A program made the position numbers and the translations under genes. DNA of 64,000 nt from Halodesulfovibrio aestuarii DSM 17919 = ATCC 29578 (lineage in GTDB: Bacteria > Desulfobacterota > Desulfovibrionia > Desulfovibrionales > Desulfovibrionaceae). Of the stretch, positions 45,575-54,207 are shown one piece after another; position 1 is the stretch's first letter, and every line of letters starts with the position of its first letter. The notes below the pieces were generated by a model, which saw only the letters and a list, made by a program, of their open reading frames with translations, was not told the origin of the DNA and made no database searches. The stretch lies in assembly GCF_000384815.1 (NCBI RefSeq), contig NZ_ARQF01000020.1:496001-560000 (forward strand), read 5' to 3'.

Positions 45575-46564
45575 ATGATAAGCCGTCTTCGTATCTTTCT
45601 GGCCGCTAGTATTCTGATTTTGCCTTTCATTCTGCCGACATCCGGCTTTGCTATGCAGGGCATTTCAGGAACCTTTTTCCAACCGACAAACGCCATGAAA
45701 ACATGGGACAACGAAACTTGGGATACTCTTTTTAATACGTATCGATGTCTGGGGCTTTCTGAAATTATTGTGCAGTGGGTAGTCTATGAAGACACCTCGG
45801 ATAATTATGAAAAAAACACATATGAGTATGATCTATCTGTCATCAGTAAAATTATGGAACATGCTGAACAGAACGGTATGGATGTTACTATAGGTGGAGT
45901 GTTCCTTAACTCCTTCTGGAAGCGGATTGAAACTGATCCGGAACTGATAAAAGTTCACCTTATGCGTATCCGCAAAGGCACCGCTGAAGCAATTAAACGC
46001 ATTGCACCGCAGCTACAGTGTTCCCCAGCCTTTGCTGGTTGGTATGTCTCTCAGGAAATAGATGATCGGACATGGCTGGACAAAAACTATACCGATATCC
46101 TTTGTTCCTTTATTAAAGATCTCCACGGAGACCTAAGCACTCTGGTTCCCAATAAGCCTATGTCCATCTCAGCCTTTTCCAACGGATGGGCTTCACCAGA
46201 AAGATTAGGACAATTCTGGCGAACTGTAGCTGACACCACAGGAGTGGGACGTGTATTATTTCAGGATGGAGTGGGCGTAAAGAAACTGACTGTTAAAGAA
46301 GTGCCGCTTTACCTGAAAAAAATGCAAGAAGAAATGCAAGGTGCGTGTTGCACTCTCCAACCAGTACTCGAAATATTTACGCAGCTGGAAGGAGACAAGT
46401 TCACCGCTGAACCTGCACCCCTGAAACGCATCCGTGAACAACTGCATGAAGAATTACCATTTGCTCCAAACGGCGTAATGCTATTCAGCGTTGCCGAATA
46501 CATGAGTCCGATTGGCGGAGAAAAAGCCGAAGCGCTTCTTCAGGAAGTACTTCATAACAAGTAA
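45575..46564 (+). CDS. DUF4434-like secreted protein (glycosidase-type barrel)
   Basis: Exported protein of 329 residues with a signal peptide cut near ALA-like FAM at about 27. The start of the mature part, ISGTFFQPTNAMKTWDNETW, then FNTYRCLGLSEIIVQWVVYED and GWYVSQEIDDRTW, resembles DUF4434, a TIM-barrel family related to glycoside hydrolases. Acidic residues in QEIDD could be catalytic. It follows the nfrA-like gene by 10 bases and ends at a terminator. A role in trimming or releasing the secreted polysaccharide is inferred from position. Confidence 0.72.
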   Translation: MISRLRIFLAASILILPFILPTSGFAMQGISGTFFQPTNAMKTWDNETWDTLFNTYRCLGLSEIIVQWVVYEDTSDNYEKNTYEYDLSVISKIMEHAEQNGMDVTIGGVFLNSFWKRIETDPELIKVHLMRIRKGTAEAIKRIAPQLQCSPAFAGWYVSQEIDDRTWLDKNYTDILCSFIKDLHGDLSTLVPNKPMSISAFSNGWASPERLGQFWRTVADTTGVGRVLFQDGVGVKKLTVKEVPLYLKKMQEEMQGACCTLQPVLEIFTQLEGDKFTAEPAPLKRIREQLHEELPFAPNGVMLFSVAEYMSPIGGEKAEALLQEVLHNK

Positions 46565-46667
46565 TGTGCTGGAATTTAAAACTAACGTTTCCTCCATTGG
46601 AACCATTAAATTCATGCTCATGGCATGTAGAGACATTTTACTTAGTTAGGTCAAGACCATACCCCAG

Positions 46668-46706
46668 AAAAAGCCCTCTCCGTTTCCACGTTGAGGGCTT
46701 TTTTTA
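46668..46706 (+). terminator. Terminator of the wecB-nfr locus
   Basis: AAAAAGCCCTC (46668-46678) pairs with GAGGGCTTTTT (46693-46703), followed by more T residues. Confidence 0.88.
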
Positions 46707-46792
46707 TAATAAATTGAAGGTAAGCTGCCGCATAGATGGAGGACAACAAGTAACAACTGTCTCATAAAAGTATCTTACGCAGGCCAAAAGTA

Positions 46793-47692
46793 CTACTTGT
46801 CAATGCTCACACGATTTCTTCCATTGTCCTTACTCACGTGCATCTGATCAACAGCCCGCAGTAATACAGAATGCATATCTTCACCTTTCTCAGCAACCAC
46901 TCCGCCCAATGATGCAGTGACCTTGATGATGGCTCCCTCATATTTCAACGAACTTTTTTCAATTAGCTTTCGTATATTTTCTGCAATGGTTAACAACTCT
47001 TCAGTACTAATATTAGGAAGAATGAGTAGAAACTCACCTCCACCCCAATGCGATACCGTATCAACTTCCCGCAGTTCTGAAAGAAAAGAATCGACAGCCA
47101 TACGGAGTACATTATCCCCGGCAGAGTACCCCCACCTTTCATTAACATCCTTAAAATCATCAAGACCAACAAACAATACGCCATAAGTAGAGTTATCATT
47201 AATCGCCTGATAACGAACACGATCTAAAACATTTTCACCAAATTCTCTGTTACCAATTCCAGTCAGCTTGTTTTGCAACACTATTTCACGTAATTTTTTA
47301 AGATCTGATAAAAAATCATCCCGCGAAACCACCACTGAAAAAAATTGAACAGCTCCAATTATGTTTCCATTACCATCTTTTAGAGGAGAAGCTTTTAGCA
47401 CCACAGGTACAAGCTGCCCATTTTTGTGATGCAAAAAAACAGAGGCCTCTGAAAACTTGTCTTCTTCAATAGCGGCGGTAAGGGGACAACCGTCGAAGCA
47501 TAACGCTCTGCCTTCAGCGTCAACATGGTGCAACAAATTCTCAGGACAGCATCGGCCAAGCACTTCTTCAGCTGCATATCCTGTCAATTTTTCCGCCTCG
47601 TTGTTCCAAAATAAAACTTTACGTGTTCTATCAACAACATAGACACCACCAGCGAGAGTACGTAGGGCTTCTTTATACGAATCCTTTTCCAT
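46793..47692 (-). CDS. PAS-GGDEF protein with degenerate GGGEF site
   Basis: Cytoplasmic protein of 299 residues from ATG 47692, chosen because GGGGGAG precedes it; the longer frame starts at a GTG 12 codons upstream. A PAS domain (about 10-130) is followed by a GGDEF domain (about 140-299). The signature reads SHWGGGEFLLILP, with Gly where the catalytic Asp or Glu of GG[D/E]EF belongs, so cyclase activity is doubtful. The PAS domain has a conserved Cys-His-Cys-Cys pattern (C-x6-H-x8-C-x3-C) shared with the paralogue at 48947. It lies downstream of the nfr locus in opposite orientation. Confidence 0.88.
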   Translation of the reverse strand: MEKDSYKEALRTLAGGVYVVDRTRKVLFWNNEAEKLTGYAAEEVLGRCCPENLLHHVDAEGRALCFDGCPLTAAIEEDKFSEASVFLHHKNGQLVPVVLKASPLKDGNGNIIGAVQFFSVVVSRDDFLSDLKKLREIVLQNKLTGIGNREFGENVLDRVRYQAINDNSTYGVLFVGLDDFKDVNERWGYSAGDNVLRMAVDSFLSELREVDTVSHWGGGEFLLILPNISTEELLTIAENIRKLIEKSSLKYEGAIIKVTASLGGVVAEKGEDMHSVLLRAVDQMHVSKDNGRNRVSIDK

Positions 47693-47860
47693 CAATCTCC
47701 CCCTAATCATAAGCGTTACGTTACTCACCTATTAATATCCAGCGCAGCCCCAAAAGCAATTACATCTTTCAAAGAAGCAGAGCACTCGTCATATTCTTAG
47801 CATTGAGTAACAAAGAAATCTCTACACGACTGCGGCGAAATAACATTCGGGCAGTTATAT

Positions 47861-47908
47861 AAAAATATCCCACTATCCCTACCAATAAAGAGAGGGAAAG
47901 TGGGATAT
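47861..47908 (-). terminator. Terminator downstream of the broken regulator/acetyltransferase
   Basis: ATATCCCACT (47865-47874) with AGTGGGATAT (47899-47908), plus TCCCT/AGGGA inside, form a stem with one mismatch. TTTTTATATAA follows on the minus strand. Confidence 0.8.
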
Positions 47909-47948
47909 CAATTCTTAACGGAAATAATAATTTTAACGCGGCAACCAG

Positions 47949-48101
47949 TTATAACTGCAGACTGTAAATAACTTTATCATCACCAACATCATAAAAATCT
48001 TTCAGTAACGCTTCACTACCAAATCCACTTTTTTCATAAAAAGAACGAGCAGGCGCGTAACTGACTTTTGACGAAGTCTCAGCATACAAGGAGCGCCCGC
48101 C
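47949..48101 (-). pseudogene. C-terminal remnant of a GNAT acetyltransferase
   Basis: In a frame different from the preceding sigma-54 fragment, about 50 codons read GGRSLYAETSSKV, then APARSFYEKSGFGSEALLKD and GDDKVIYSLQL, ending at TAA 47949-47951. This is the typical C-terminal half of a GNAT-family N-acetyltransferase. No start or N-terminal half is present; it abuts the truncated regulator at about 48105. Confidence 0.7.
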
Positions 48102-48790
48102 ACAAGTCTATTAAGCATATGTTCAGCCAGAAGTGAGATATCTTCAATATGATCTCGTAATGGAGTGATTTCGATAGGAAAAACATTCAGGCGATAGAAT
48201 AGGTCAGATCGAAATTTATTACTTTCGACCAAAGCAGATAAGTCTTCGTTACCGGCAGCGATAATACGAACGTCCACTGGAACATCCTCCTCCCCGCCGA
48301 CTCTGTGAATTACCCGCTCCTGTAGCACTTGCAATAATCGAATTTGTACGGAGGGAGGTATGGTTGCAATCTAGTCTAAAAAGATGGTGCCACCTGCTGC
48401 TAATTCAAACTTCCCGCGCTTTCTGCGGTAAGCACCTGTAAAAGAACCTTTCTCATGACCAAAGAGTTCGCTCTCAACCAGATTTTCAGGCAACGAGCCA
48501 CAGTGCACTACGACAAAAGGCCCATTACGCCGGTTGCTTTGGTTATGCACCAGACGCGCAATAACGTTTTTACCAGTGCCTGTTTCTCCTGATATTAAAA
48601 CTGTGGAGCGCGTGTTCGCTACAAGTTTTATCTTTTTATAGATAGCCTGCATCGCAGGGCTGGAAAGTGTTGTTCCAACGGTAGGTTCAATTCCGGAAAC
48701 AGAAATTGTGAGGCTTGCCCATGTGTCAATGAATTTGAAACCATATCTTCTGACGCATGTTCCAAGGCTCATAAAGTCGATGTCTGCCAC
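48002..48790 (-). pseudogene. Broken sigma-54-dependent activator (amber in Walker B, C-terminus lost)
   Basis: ATG 48790 opens a sigma-54 AAA+ domain: GETGTGKN Walker A, then [13 protein letters not shown] (a GSFTGA variant), then GGTIFLD followed directly by TAG at 48371-48373, where the Walker B Glu codon is expected. The same frame continues with IATIPPSVQIRLLQVLQER and DVRIIAAGNEDLSALVES, then FYRLNVFPIEI to about 48105. It then departs from homology, and no helix-turn-helix remains. The frame closes at 48002. One nonsense change plus a deletion or rearrangement joined it to an acetyltransferase remnant. Confidence 0.85.
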
Positions 48791-48852
48791 TTGCAGTTAC
48801 TCCTAAGAATGTTGCTTGCAACACATACTTAGTTTTTTTTGAGTAGCAATCA

Positions 48853-48883
48853 TGTTTTGAGTTCATTTTAATGAACTCAAACA
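48853..48883. repeat. 11-bp perfect inverted repeat downstream of the GGEEF gene
   Basis: TTTGAGTTCAT (48856-48866) and ATGAACTCAAA (48871-48881) with a TTTA loop. No clear T-run follows on the minus strand, so terminator function is uncertain. Confidence 0.55.
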
Positions 48884-48946
48884 TTTTGTTCTCGTAAAAC
48901 AGAATGATAGATATTCATCCCTCTCAGGGGTTTCCCAACTAAATTC

Positions 48947-49846
48947 TCAGTTCTCAATACTCACCAGATTCCTTCCATTATCCTTGCTGATGTACAACTG
49001 ATTATCGGCCCGCTGCAACACAGATTGTAACTCTTCGCCATTCTTGGCAATGACTCCACCAAAGGATGCAGTAACCTTAATTATCGTATCTTCATATTCA
49101 TACCAGCTTGTTTCAACCAACATTCGCAAGCGCTCTCCTACTATAAGCAAGTCTTGGGCTGTAATATTTGGGAGAATAAGCAAAAACTCCTCCCCGCCCC
49201 AACGAGATATGATATCAAAAATCCGCAATCCTGAATCAAGAGACTTGGAAACCATTCTAAGGACTTCATCCCCCACAAAATGCCCCCATGTATCATTAAT
49301 ATGCTTAAAATAATCAATATCAACAAACAATACTCCATAAGAAGCATTCATGTTTTTTGACTGGCTGCATACGTTCTCTAAAGTAATTTCAGCGAAACGC
49401 CTGTTGCCAACGCCTGTGAGTCTATCAAGCAAAGCCTCTTTACGTAATTTTTCAAACTCTGAAAAAAAATTTTCCCGGGAAAGAGATAGAGAAAAAAATT
49501 CAACAGCTCCAATAACATTCCCAATATCGTCTCTTAAAGGTGATGTTTTAACCGTTACAGGAACACGGTGCCCATTCTTATGACGCATAAAAACAGCAGC
49601 TTCTGCAAGTTTGCCTTCCTGAATAGTTAACTCAAGAGGACAACCTCTCATACACAGCTCTTGCCCCTCAGCATTGACATGACAGAGCATGTTATCAGCA
49701 CACTTCTTACCAAGTACTTCAGCCGAACCATACCCTGTAAGTCTTTCTGCTGCCTTATTCCAAAATATAATTTTCTGTTCTTTATCAACAACATATACAC
49801 CGTCAGCAAGGGCATGCAAAACATCTACATAGAAAGCATGATCCAT
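48947..49846 (-). CDS. PAS-GGDEF diguanylate cyclase
   Basis: Makes c-di-GMP from two GTP. The 299 residues comprise a PAS domain (about 8-128) and a GGDEF domain (about 138-299) with the intact signature SRWGGEEFLLILP. The metal-binding FVDIDYFKHINDTWGH segment is also intact. The PAS part carries C-x6-H-x8-C-x3-C (KKC...CHV...LC..GCPL), conserved with the degenerate paralogue at 46793, which suggests a metal or redox cofactor. AGGAGAG precedes ATG 49846. It may feed the MshEN-bearing glycosyltransferase nearby; that link is inferred from proximity. Confidence 0.93.
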   Translation of the reverse strand: MDHAFYVDVLHALADGVYVVDKEQKIIFWNKAAERLTGYGSAEVLGKKCADNMLCHVNAEGQELCMRGCPLELTIQEGKLAEAAVFMRHKNGHRVPVTVKTSPLRDDIGNVIGAVEFFSLSLSRENFFSEFEKLRKEALLDRLTGVGNRRFAEITLENVCSQSKNMNASYGVLFVDIDYFKHINDTWGHFVGDEVLRMVSKSLDSGLRIFDIISRWGGEEFLLILPNITAQDLLIVGERLRMLVETSWYEYEDTIIKVTASFGGVIAKNGEELQSVLQRADNQLYISKDNGRNLVSIEN

Positions 49847-50049
49847 AAATTTCTCTCCTACCCATATCTGTTACGCTCTAACGCATTACATATATCAAAA
49901 AAATAATTACCTCTTCAAGATAAACAATATATAATATATAATTTGCCCCAAATTGAGCTAAAAGTAGCGTCTCCCCCCAATACGACTGCGAATAATTTCA
50001 CAATCAGCCAGAGCTCTCACTTCAACAACTCACTGATTATAGAACAAAA

Positions 50050-50075
50050 AATCCCGCAATTTTCATTGCGGGATT
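50050..50075 (-). terminator. Terminator after metE
   Basis: AATCCCGCAAT (50050-50060) and ATTGCGGGATT (50065-50075) form an 11-bp stem followed by TTTTTGTTC on the minus strand. The rest of 49847-50292 shows no gene. Confidence 0.9.
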
Positions 50076-50292
50076 AATCATATCGACATCAAATTAACTT
50101 TCTTTTTATTCACCCAAGCTGACACTTCTTTTCTAAAAAAAATCGATTCTTCAAAGTGACAACAACGATGTCAAAATTATCTCATTCTAAAACAATCAGT
50201 TACATCCAGACAATTCACGAAGACCGACTCTACGCGACATAGCCCTTGCAACTATCTTAGATAATATATCCTCTTTATTAGATCTTTCTATA

Positions 50293-52581
50293 TTATCCAC
50301 GCTTACGCATTTCATGCGCTGCCGCCACCATGTTCCGTAAGGAAGCAATACATTCCGGCCAGTCCCTTGTTTTAAGGCCGCAATCCGGATTTACCCACAA
50401 ACGTTCTTTTGGGATATACGCTGTCGCATCTTCCAAAAGTTGGACCATTTCCTCTTTGGTTGGGACACGCGGGCTATGAATGTCGTAGATCCCCGGACCG
50501 ATCTCATTCGGATAATCAAAGCTCTTGAACGCATCCAGTAACTCCATTTTGCTACGACTTGCTTCGATACTGATTACATCTGCATCCATTGCGGCAATTG
50601 ACCCAATAATGTCATTAAACTCGCTGTAGCACATGTGAGAATGAATCTGCGTTGAATCATCAACACAAGAAGTTGATAGACGGAAACAATCCACGGCCCA
50701 TGCAAGATATTTTTCACGATCTTTCTGTTTGATAGGCATACCTTCACTAAAGGCTGCTTCATCAATCTGAAGAATCTTTACCTTAGCATCTTCAAGATCC
50801 TTTACCTCATCACGAATTGCAAGAGCCAGCTGGCGGCAAACATCCGCACGCTCCATGTCATCACGCACAAAGCTCCAACAAAGAATTGTTACAGGCCCTG
50901 TAAGCATCCCTTTCATATGCTTATGAGTGAGTGATGCCGCATACGTTATCCATTTAACCGTCATCGGATTTGGTCTGCTTATATCGCCATAGATGATCGG
51001 AGGTTTCACACAACGGCTACCGTAGCTCTGCACCCAACCACTGCTGGTAAAACAGAAACCATCCATCTGCTGTCCAAAATATTCCACCATGTCATTTCGT
51101 TCCGGTTCTCCATGAACAAGAATATCCAGCCCCAGAGCTTCCTGCTCTTTCACAACGCGCTGAATCTCTTTTTTAATGAAACCTTCATAATTCTCTTCAG
51201 TCAGAATACCTTTTTTAAATGCACTACGCTTAGCACGAATTTCTGAAGTCTGAGGGAAAGAGCCAATTGTGGTAGTTGGATACTGTGGCAGGTCGAGCCA
51301 TGCTTGTGTGTTCTTACGCACTTCATATGGTTGTTGGCGGCAAAACATCTTTTCATCAATAGCGCTAACACGTTCCTGCACCAACGGATTATGAACGCGC
51401 CTGCTCAGGCGGCGTGAATTAATTGCAGAAGTGTTTCGATCCAGTATCGCAACCCCCTCTGTTCGTCCTGTTCCAGAACGTTCGCTCAACAAGTTTTCTA
51501 CGTCAGAAACTTCCTGACACTTCTGAACGGCAAAGGCCAACCAACTCTTCAGCTCTTCATCAAGCTTTGTTTCACTCGCAAGGTCAACCGGGCTATGCAG
51601 CAAAGAGCAACTGGACCCCACTAGCACCCTTTCAGCAGGAAGAGCATCAAGAGAGCCATTCACCTTCGTTAGCACCTTTTCGTAGTCGGTCTTCCACACG
51701 TTACGACCATCTATAAGGCCTATGGAAAGCGCCATCGAGGAAGGAAGTTTTTCAATATACGCATCTAGATTTGCACCGCCACGAGTCAAATCTACGTGTA
51801 CCCCCGCACAGCCAGAGGCAAAGGCAATATCAAGATTGTCGTCCAACGCATCGAAATATGTTGTCAACAATAGGCCAGCAGAATTTACTGATGCATTCAG
51901 CACATCATACGCCTGTAAAAACGCCTCACGAGCAACTGGAGACATATCTGCACATAAAATAGGTTCATCAATCTGAATCCAACGACATAATGGATCAAGC
52001 TGGGTAACTATTTCTTTATACACACCAATAACGGCATCTAAGCTTTGCCAGCAGTCATACCCATCAACACCTTTCGCCAAAGAAAGATACGTAATAGGCC
52101 CCACCAGTACAGGCTTTGGCACATAGCCACAGGCAATAGCTCTACGAGTATCGTCAATCAATGTAGTTGAAGAAAGCGTAAACTGCTGTGAAGCGGTAAT
52201 TTCCGGTACAATATAGTGGTAGTTAGTATTGAACCACTTGGTCATTTCCATTGGCGGAATATTTCGGGAAGCGTCCCCGCGTGCCATACGAAAATATGTG
52301 GATAGATCGGAAGTGGTGCTGGAGCCACCAACATCAAACCGCTCAGGAATTGCCCCGAGCATTGCTGTTGTGTCGAGCACATGGTCATAAAAAGAAAAAT
52401 CGCCGGTTGAAACGTAAGAAAGACCTGCTTCATGTTGGATACGCCAGTGGCGTTCCTTTAAGTCCTGACTCACGCTCAAAAGTTCTGATGTGGAGGAAAC
52501 CCCACGCCAGTAGGCTTCAAGAGCCTTTTTCAGTTCGCGGTGGGCACCTATACGAGGAAACCCGAGAATGTGTTTTTCCAT
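50293..52581 (-). CDS. metE: Cobalamin-independent methionine synthase
   Basis: Transfers a methyl group from 5-methyltetrahydropteroyl-triglutamate to homocysteine without B12. The 762 residues match the two-barrel MetE: N-terminal KHILGFPRIGAHRELKKALE, and C-terminal TTIGSFPQTSEIR, HGEPERNDMVEYF and the zinc ligands in IHSHMCYSEF and NPDCGLKTR. ATG 52581 is chosen because AAGGAG is 8 bases upstream and the family begins here; the frame extends 27 codons further with no support. Expression is governed by the cobalamin riboswitch and ribosome-site hairpin just upstream. Confidence 0.96.
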   Translation of the reverse strand: MEKHILGFPRIGAHRELKKALEAYWRGVSSTSELLSVSQDLKERHWRIQHEAGLSYVSTGDFSFYDHVLDTTAMLGAIPERFDVGGSSTTSDLSTYFRMARGDASRNIPPMEMTKWFNTNYHYIVPEITASQQFTLSSTTLIDDTRRAIACGYVPKPVLVGPITYLSLAKGVDGYDCWQSLDAVIGVYKEIVTQLDPLCRWIQIDEPILCADMSPVAREAFLQAYDVLNASVNSAGLLLTTYFDALDDNLDIAFASGCAGVHVDLTRGGANLDAYIEKLPSSMALSIGLIDGRNVWKTDYEKVLTKVNGSLDALPAERVLVGSSCSLLHSPVDLASETKLDEELKSWLAFAVQKCQEVSDVENLLSERSGTGRTEGVAILDRNTSAINSRRLSRRVHNPLVQERVSAIDEKMFCRQQPYEVRKNTQAWLDLPQYPTTTIGSFPQTSEIRAKRSAFKKGILTEENYEGFIKKEIQRVVKEQEALGLDILVHGEPERNDMVEYFGQQMDGFCFTSSGWVQSYGSRCVKPPIIYGDISRPNPMTVKWITYAASLTHKHMKGMLTGPVTILCWSFVRDDMERADVCRQLALAIRDEVKDLEDAKVKILQIDEAAFSEGMPIKQKDREKYLAWAVDCFRLSTSCVDDSTQIHSHMCYSEFNDIIGSIAAMDADVISIEASRSKMELLDAFKSFDYPNEIGPGIYDIHSPRVPTKEEMVQLLEDATAYIPKERLWVNPDCGLKTRDWPECIASLRNMVAAAHEMRKRG

Positions 52582-52591
52582 CTGTGTTACT

Positions 52592-52613
52592 CCTTTTATT
52601 GGAAAATAAAAGG
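52592..52613 (-). promoter_or_regulatory. Hairpin that covers the metE ribosome binding site
   Basis: CCTTTTATT (52592-52600) and AATAAAAGG (52605-52613) form a 9-bp perfect stem. On the minus strand its 3' arm contains most of the AAAAGGAG ribosome binding site. It is a likely translational expression platform for the riboswitch. Confidence 0.7.
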
Positions 52614-52689
52614 AACAACGACAACTCGAAATGCGGGCAATGCAAGTACTATTCAAGCACAAAATAACGTGCCAAACATCTTGCCGGAT

Positions 52690-52852
52690 GCCTGTCCAAT
52701 CGCGAGACAGTCGTGCTCCTGCATTTATGACGTCTCCTGGCTTCCGGTCTGTTTTTCCCTAGCCTTCCCGCATTCAACAGTGACTAGAGCAGCTTATTAT
52801 CCGGTTACAGTGGCGCGACCGCGACGGATTTACACCGTCTTCCGTTTCATAA
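52690..52852 (-). promoter_or_regulatory. Cobalamin riboswitch upstream of metE
   Basis: Read on the minus strand, the leader contains GACGGTGTAAATCCGTC, then GCGCCACTGTAA and, after a variable region, GAAGCCAGGAGACGTC. These are the conserved core and B12-box segments of the cobalamin aptamer, in the right order and spacing. A CTGTC/GACAG hairpin near 52692-52712 follows. Binding of a cobalamin should shut off the B12-independent synthase, as known for metE riboswitches. Confidence 0.92.
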
Positions 52853-53022
52853 ATGCTTATATCGAGATTTATTAATATATGCACTTTCTTTTTTTTGCAA
52901 GGAGTTGTTAAAAACAAAATCAACTTTTTTCTTCGCAACGTAATAATCAGCAGACTTAAAACTTAAAAAAAGCTTTCCCCTAAAAATACAAGTTGCAAAA
53001 ACTTGTCACCTCAACTCGTTAA

Positions 53023-53085
53023 ACACAAAAAAAGCCCTCACAGCTTTCACTGTAAGGGCTTAATATCATGGCGGAGAGGGAGGGA
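53023..53085. repeat. Left att-like direct repeat (copy of tRNA-Ser 3' end)
   Basis: These 63 bases match 58646-58708 at 62 positions. They comprise the tRNA terminator stem and the last 17 bases of the tRNA-Ser gene (53069-53085), after which similarity stops. A partial tRNA end at the far side of an inserted segment is the mark of site-specific integration. Confidence 0.88.
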
Positions 53086-53193
53086 AGCACATTGTCCTCA
53101 AAAACTCTCATCAGTAAATATATTTTTCAATTCGTCTTTGCCTGTTACTCACAAAGTTACTCATAAATAGGCGAGTAAACAACTTTGGAAAAA

Positions 53194-53613
53194 TTAGTCA
53201 TGAACGTCAAGCCATGACACTACTTCCTCTCCAAAGTGAATAAAGTCATCAAGATGATGCAAAGCAACAGCGTGTACCACATCCCAATCTAGATTTGTAT
53301 ATTCGTGAACAGCTACATTCCGAAGCCCAACACTACGAGACATGCTCTTTGCCACATCTTTGCTGAGAACTCCTTCACGATGAAGTAAAAGGAACGCTTC
53401 CGCCATCGTCGATGGCACAGACAAAGTATCCGCAAGAATATGAGTCGAAATGTCGATACTTATCTGCACGGCACGTTGCAGATTGAGTACAACGATATCT
53501 TGTAAGTCAAAATCTGCTTCTAGTATCTCAGCTTCAGCAGGAGTTTTCTCCTTAACTCGCTGGATACAGCGCTGCAACAAAAGCAATTTTTGCTGAACAA
53601 CTTCTTTATCCAT
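53194..53613 (-). CDS. hepT: HEPN-domain toxin HepT (DUF86)
   Basis: Toxin of the type VII MntA/HepT system, 139 residues, all-helical. The HEPN RNase-type motif R-x4-H-x-Y is present as RNVAVHEY near residue 101. The Tyr is the residue that the antitoxin modifies by AMP transfer in characterised pairs. ATG 53613 is chosen because AGAGAGG lies just upstream; the gene overlaps the mntA end by 8 bases. It is carried on the tRNA-Ser island. Confidence 0.88.
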   Translation of the reverse strand: MDKEVVQQKLLLLQRCIQRVKEKTPAEAEILEADFDLQDIVVLNLQRAVQISIDISTHILADTLSVPSTMAEAFLLLHREGVLSKDVAKSMSRSVGLRNVAVHEYTNLDWDVVHAVALHHLDDFIHFGEEVVSWLDVHD

Positions 53614-54007
53614 TAAATCCTCTCTGCAGTCGGCTTTCAACAATTCGACAGCGTAGCGGTTCCATGTCTGCTTGATCAAAAAGCATTCGTTTAATCAACA
53701 TAGCGTGAATTAAATCAGAACGCTTTAGAACAACTTCACCTTTTGTAAGAACTTGGTGCAAAATTACTCCTTCGGCCGAATATAAATCCACAACATCAAC
53801 CTCGCGGCCAAGAGCCAAGCTCAACTCTGCAATCAAATCTAGGCGCAACGAAACAGATAACGGTTTAGAGGCAAACACAGCCACATCTACGTCACTATCT
53901 GCACGCATCGTCCCCGCAGCAGCAGAGCCAAAGACAATGCCTAGTTGAATTTCTTTATGTGCAGCCAGCACGCCAGCTATATTCTTTTTAAGTGTAATCT
54001 TATCCAT
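53606..54007 (-). CDS. mntA: MNT-domain nucleotidyltransferase antitoxin MntA
   Basis: Antitoxin of 133 residues with the minimal nucleotidyltransferase signature GSAAAGTMRADSDVDVAVF (GS-x10-DxD) at about 29-47. It is expected to neutralise HepT by AMPylation. ATG 54007 begins MDKITLKKNIAGVLAAH, the family-like start; an upstream in-frame extension of 38 codons lacks support. It is first of the two-gene unit and overlaps hepT. Confidence 0.88.
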   Translation of the reverse strand: MDKITLKKNIAGVLAAHKEIQLGIVFGSAAAGTMRADSDVDVAVFASKPLSVSLRLDLIAELSLALGREVDVVDLYSAEGVILHQVLTKGEVVLKRSDLIHAMLIKRMLFDQADMEPLRCRIVESRLQRGFNG

Positions 54008-54207
54008 TGTTACGCCTGAGTTAATAATTTCCCTATGCTTCGCGCAAGAATAGCAGGCAATAAAGATCGAGGCTAGCCTTTTGCCTTCATACGTTGCCAA
54101 CAAATTCCAAAGCGGCCTCAAACATTATAGTAAGTTCGATTCGTAATCTGCAAAAAACAACAAGGAACAGAGCCCAGAGTATAATATATTAACGTGTAAG
54201 AATTTCG

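Noticed and set aside
48371-48373. Possible pyrrolysine at the amber codon in the sigma-54 regulator
   Set aside because: The codon replaces the invariant Walker B Glu, and the same gene has also lost its C-terminus, so mutation is the simpler explanation.
48853-48883. Strong terminator after the GGEEF gene
   Set aside because: The stem is good but lacks a T-run on the relevant strand, so it is listed only as an inverted repeat.
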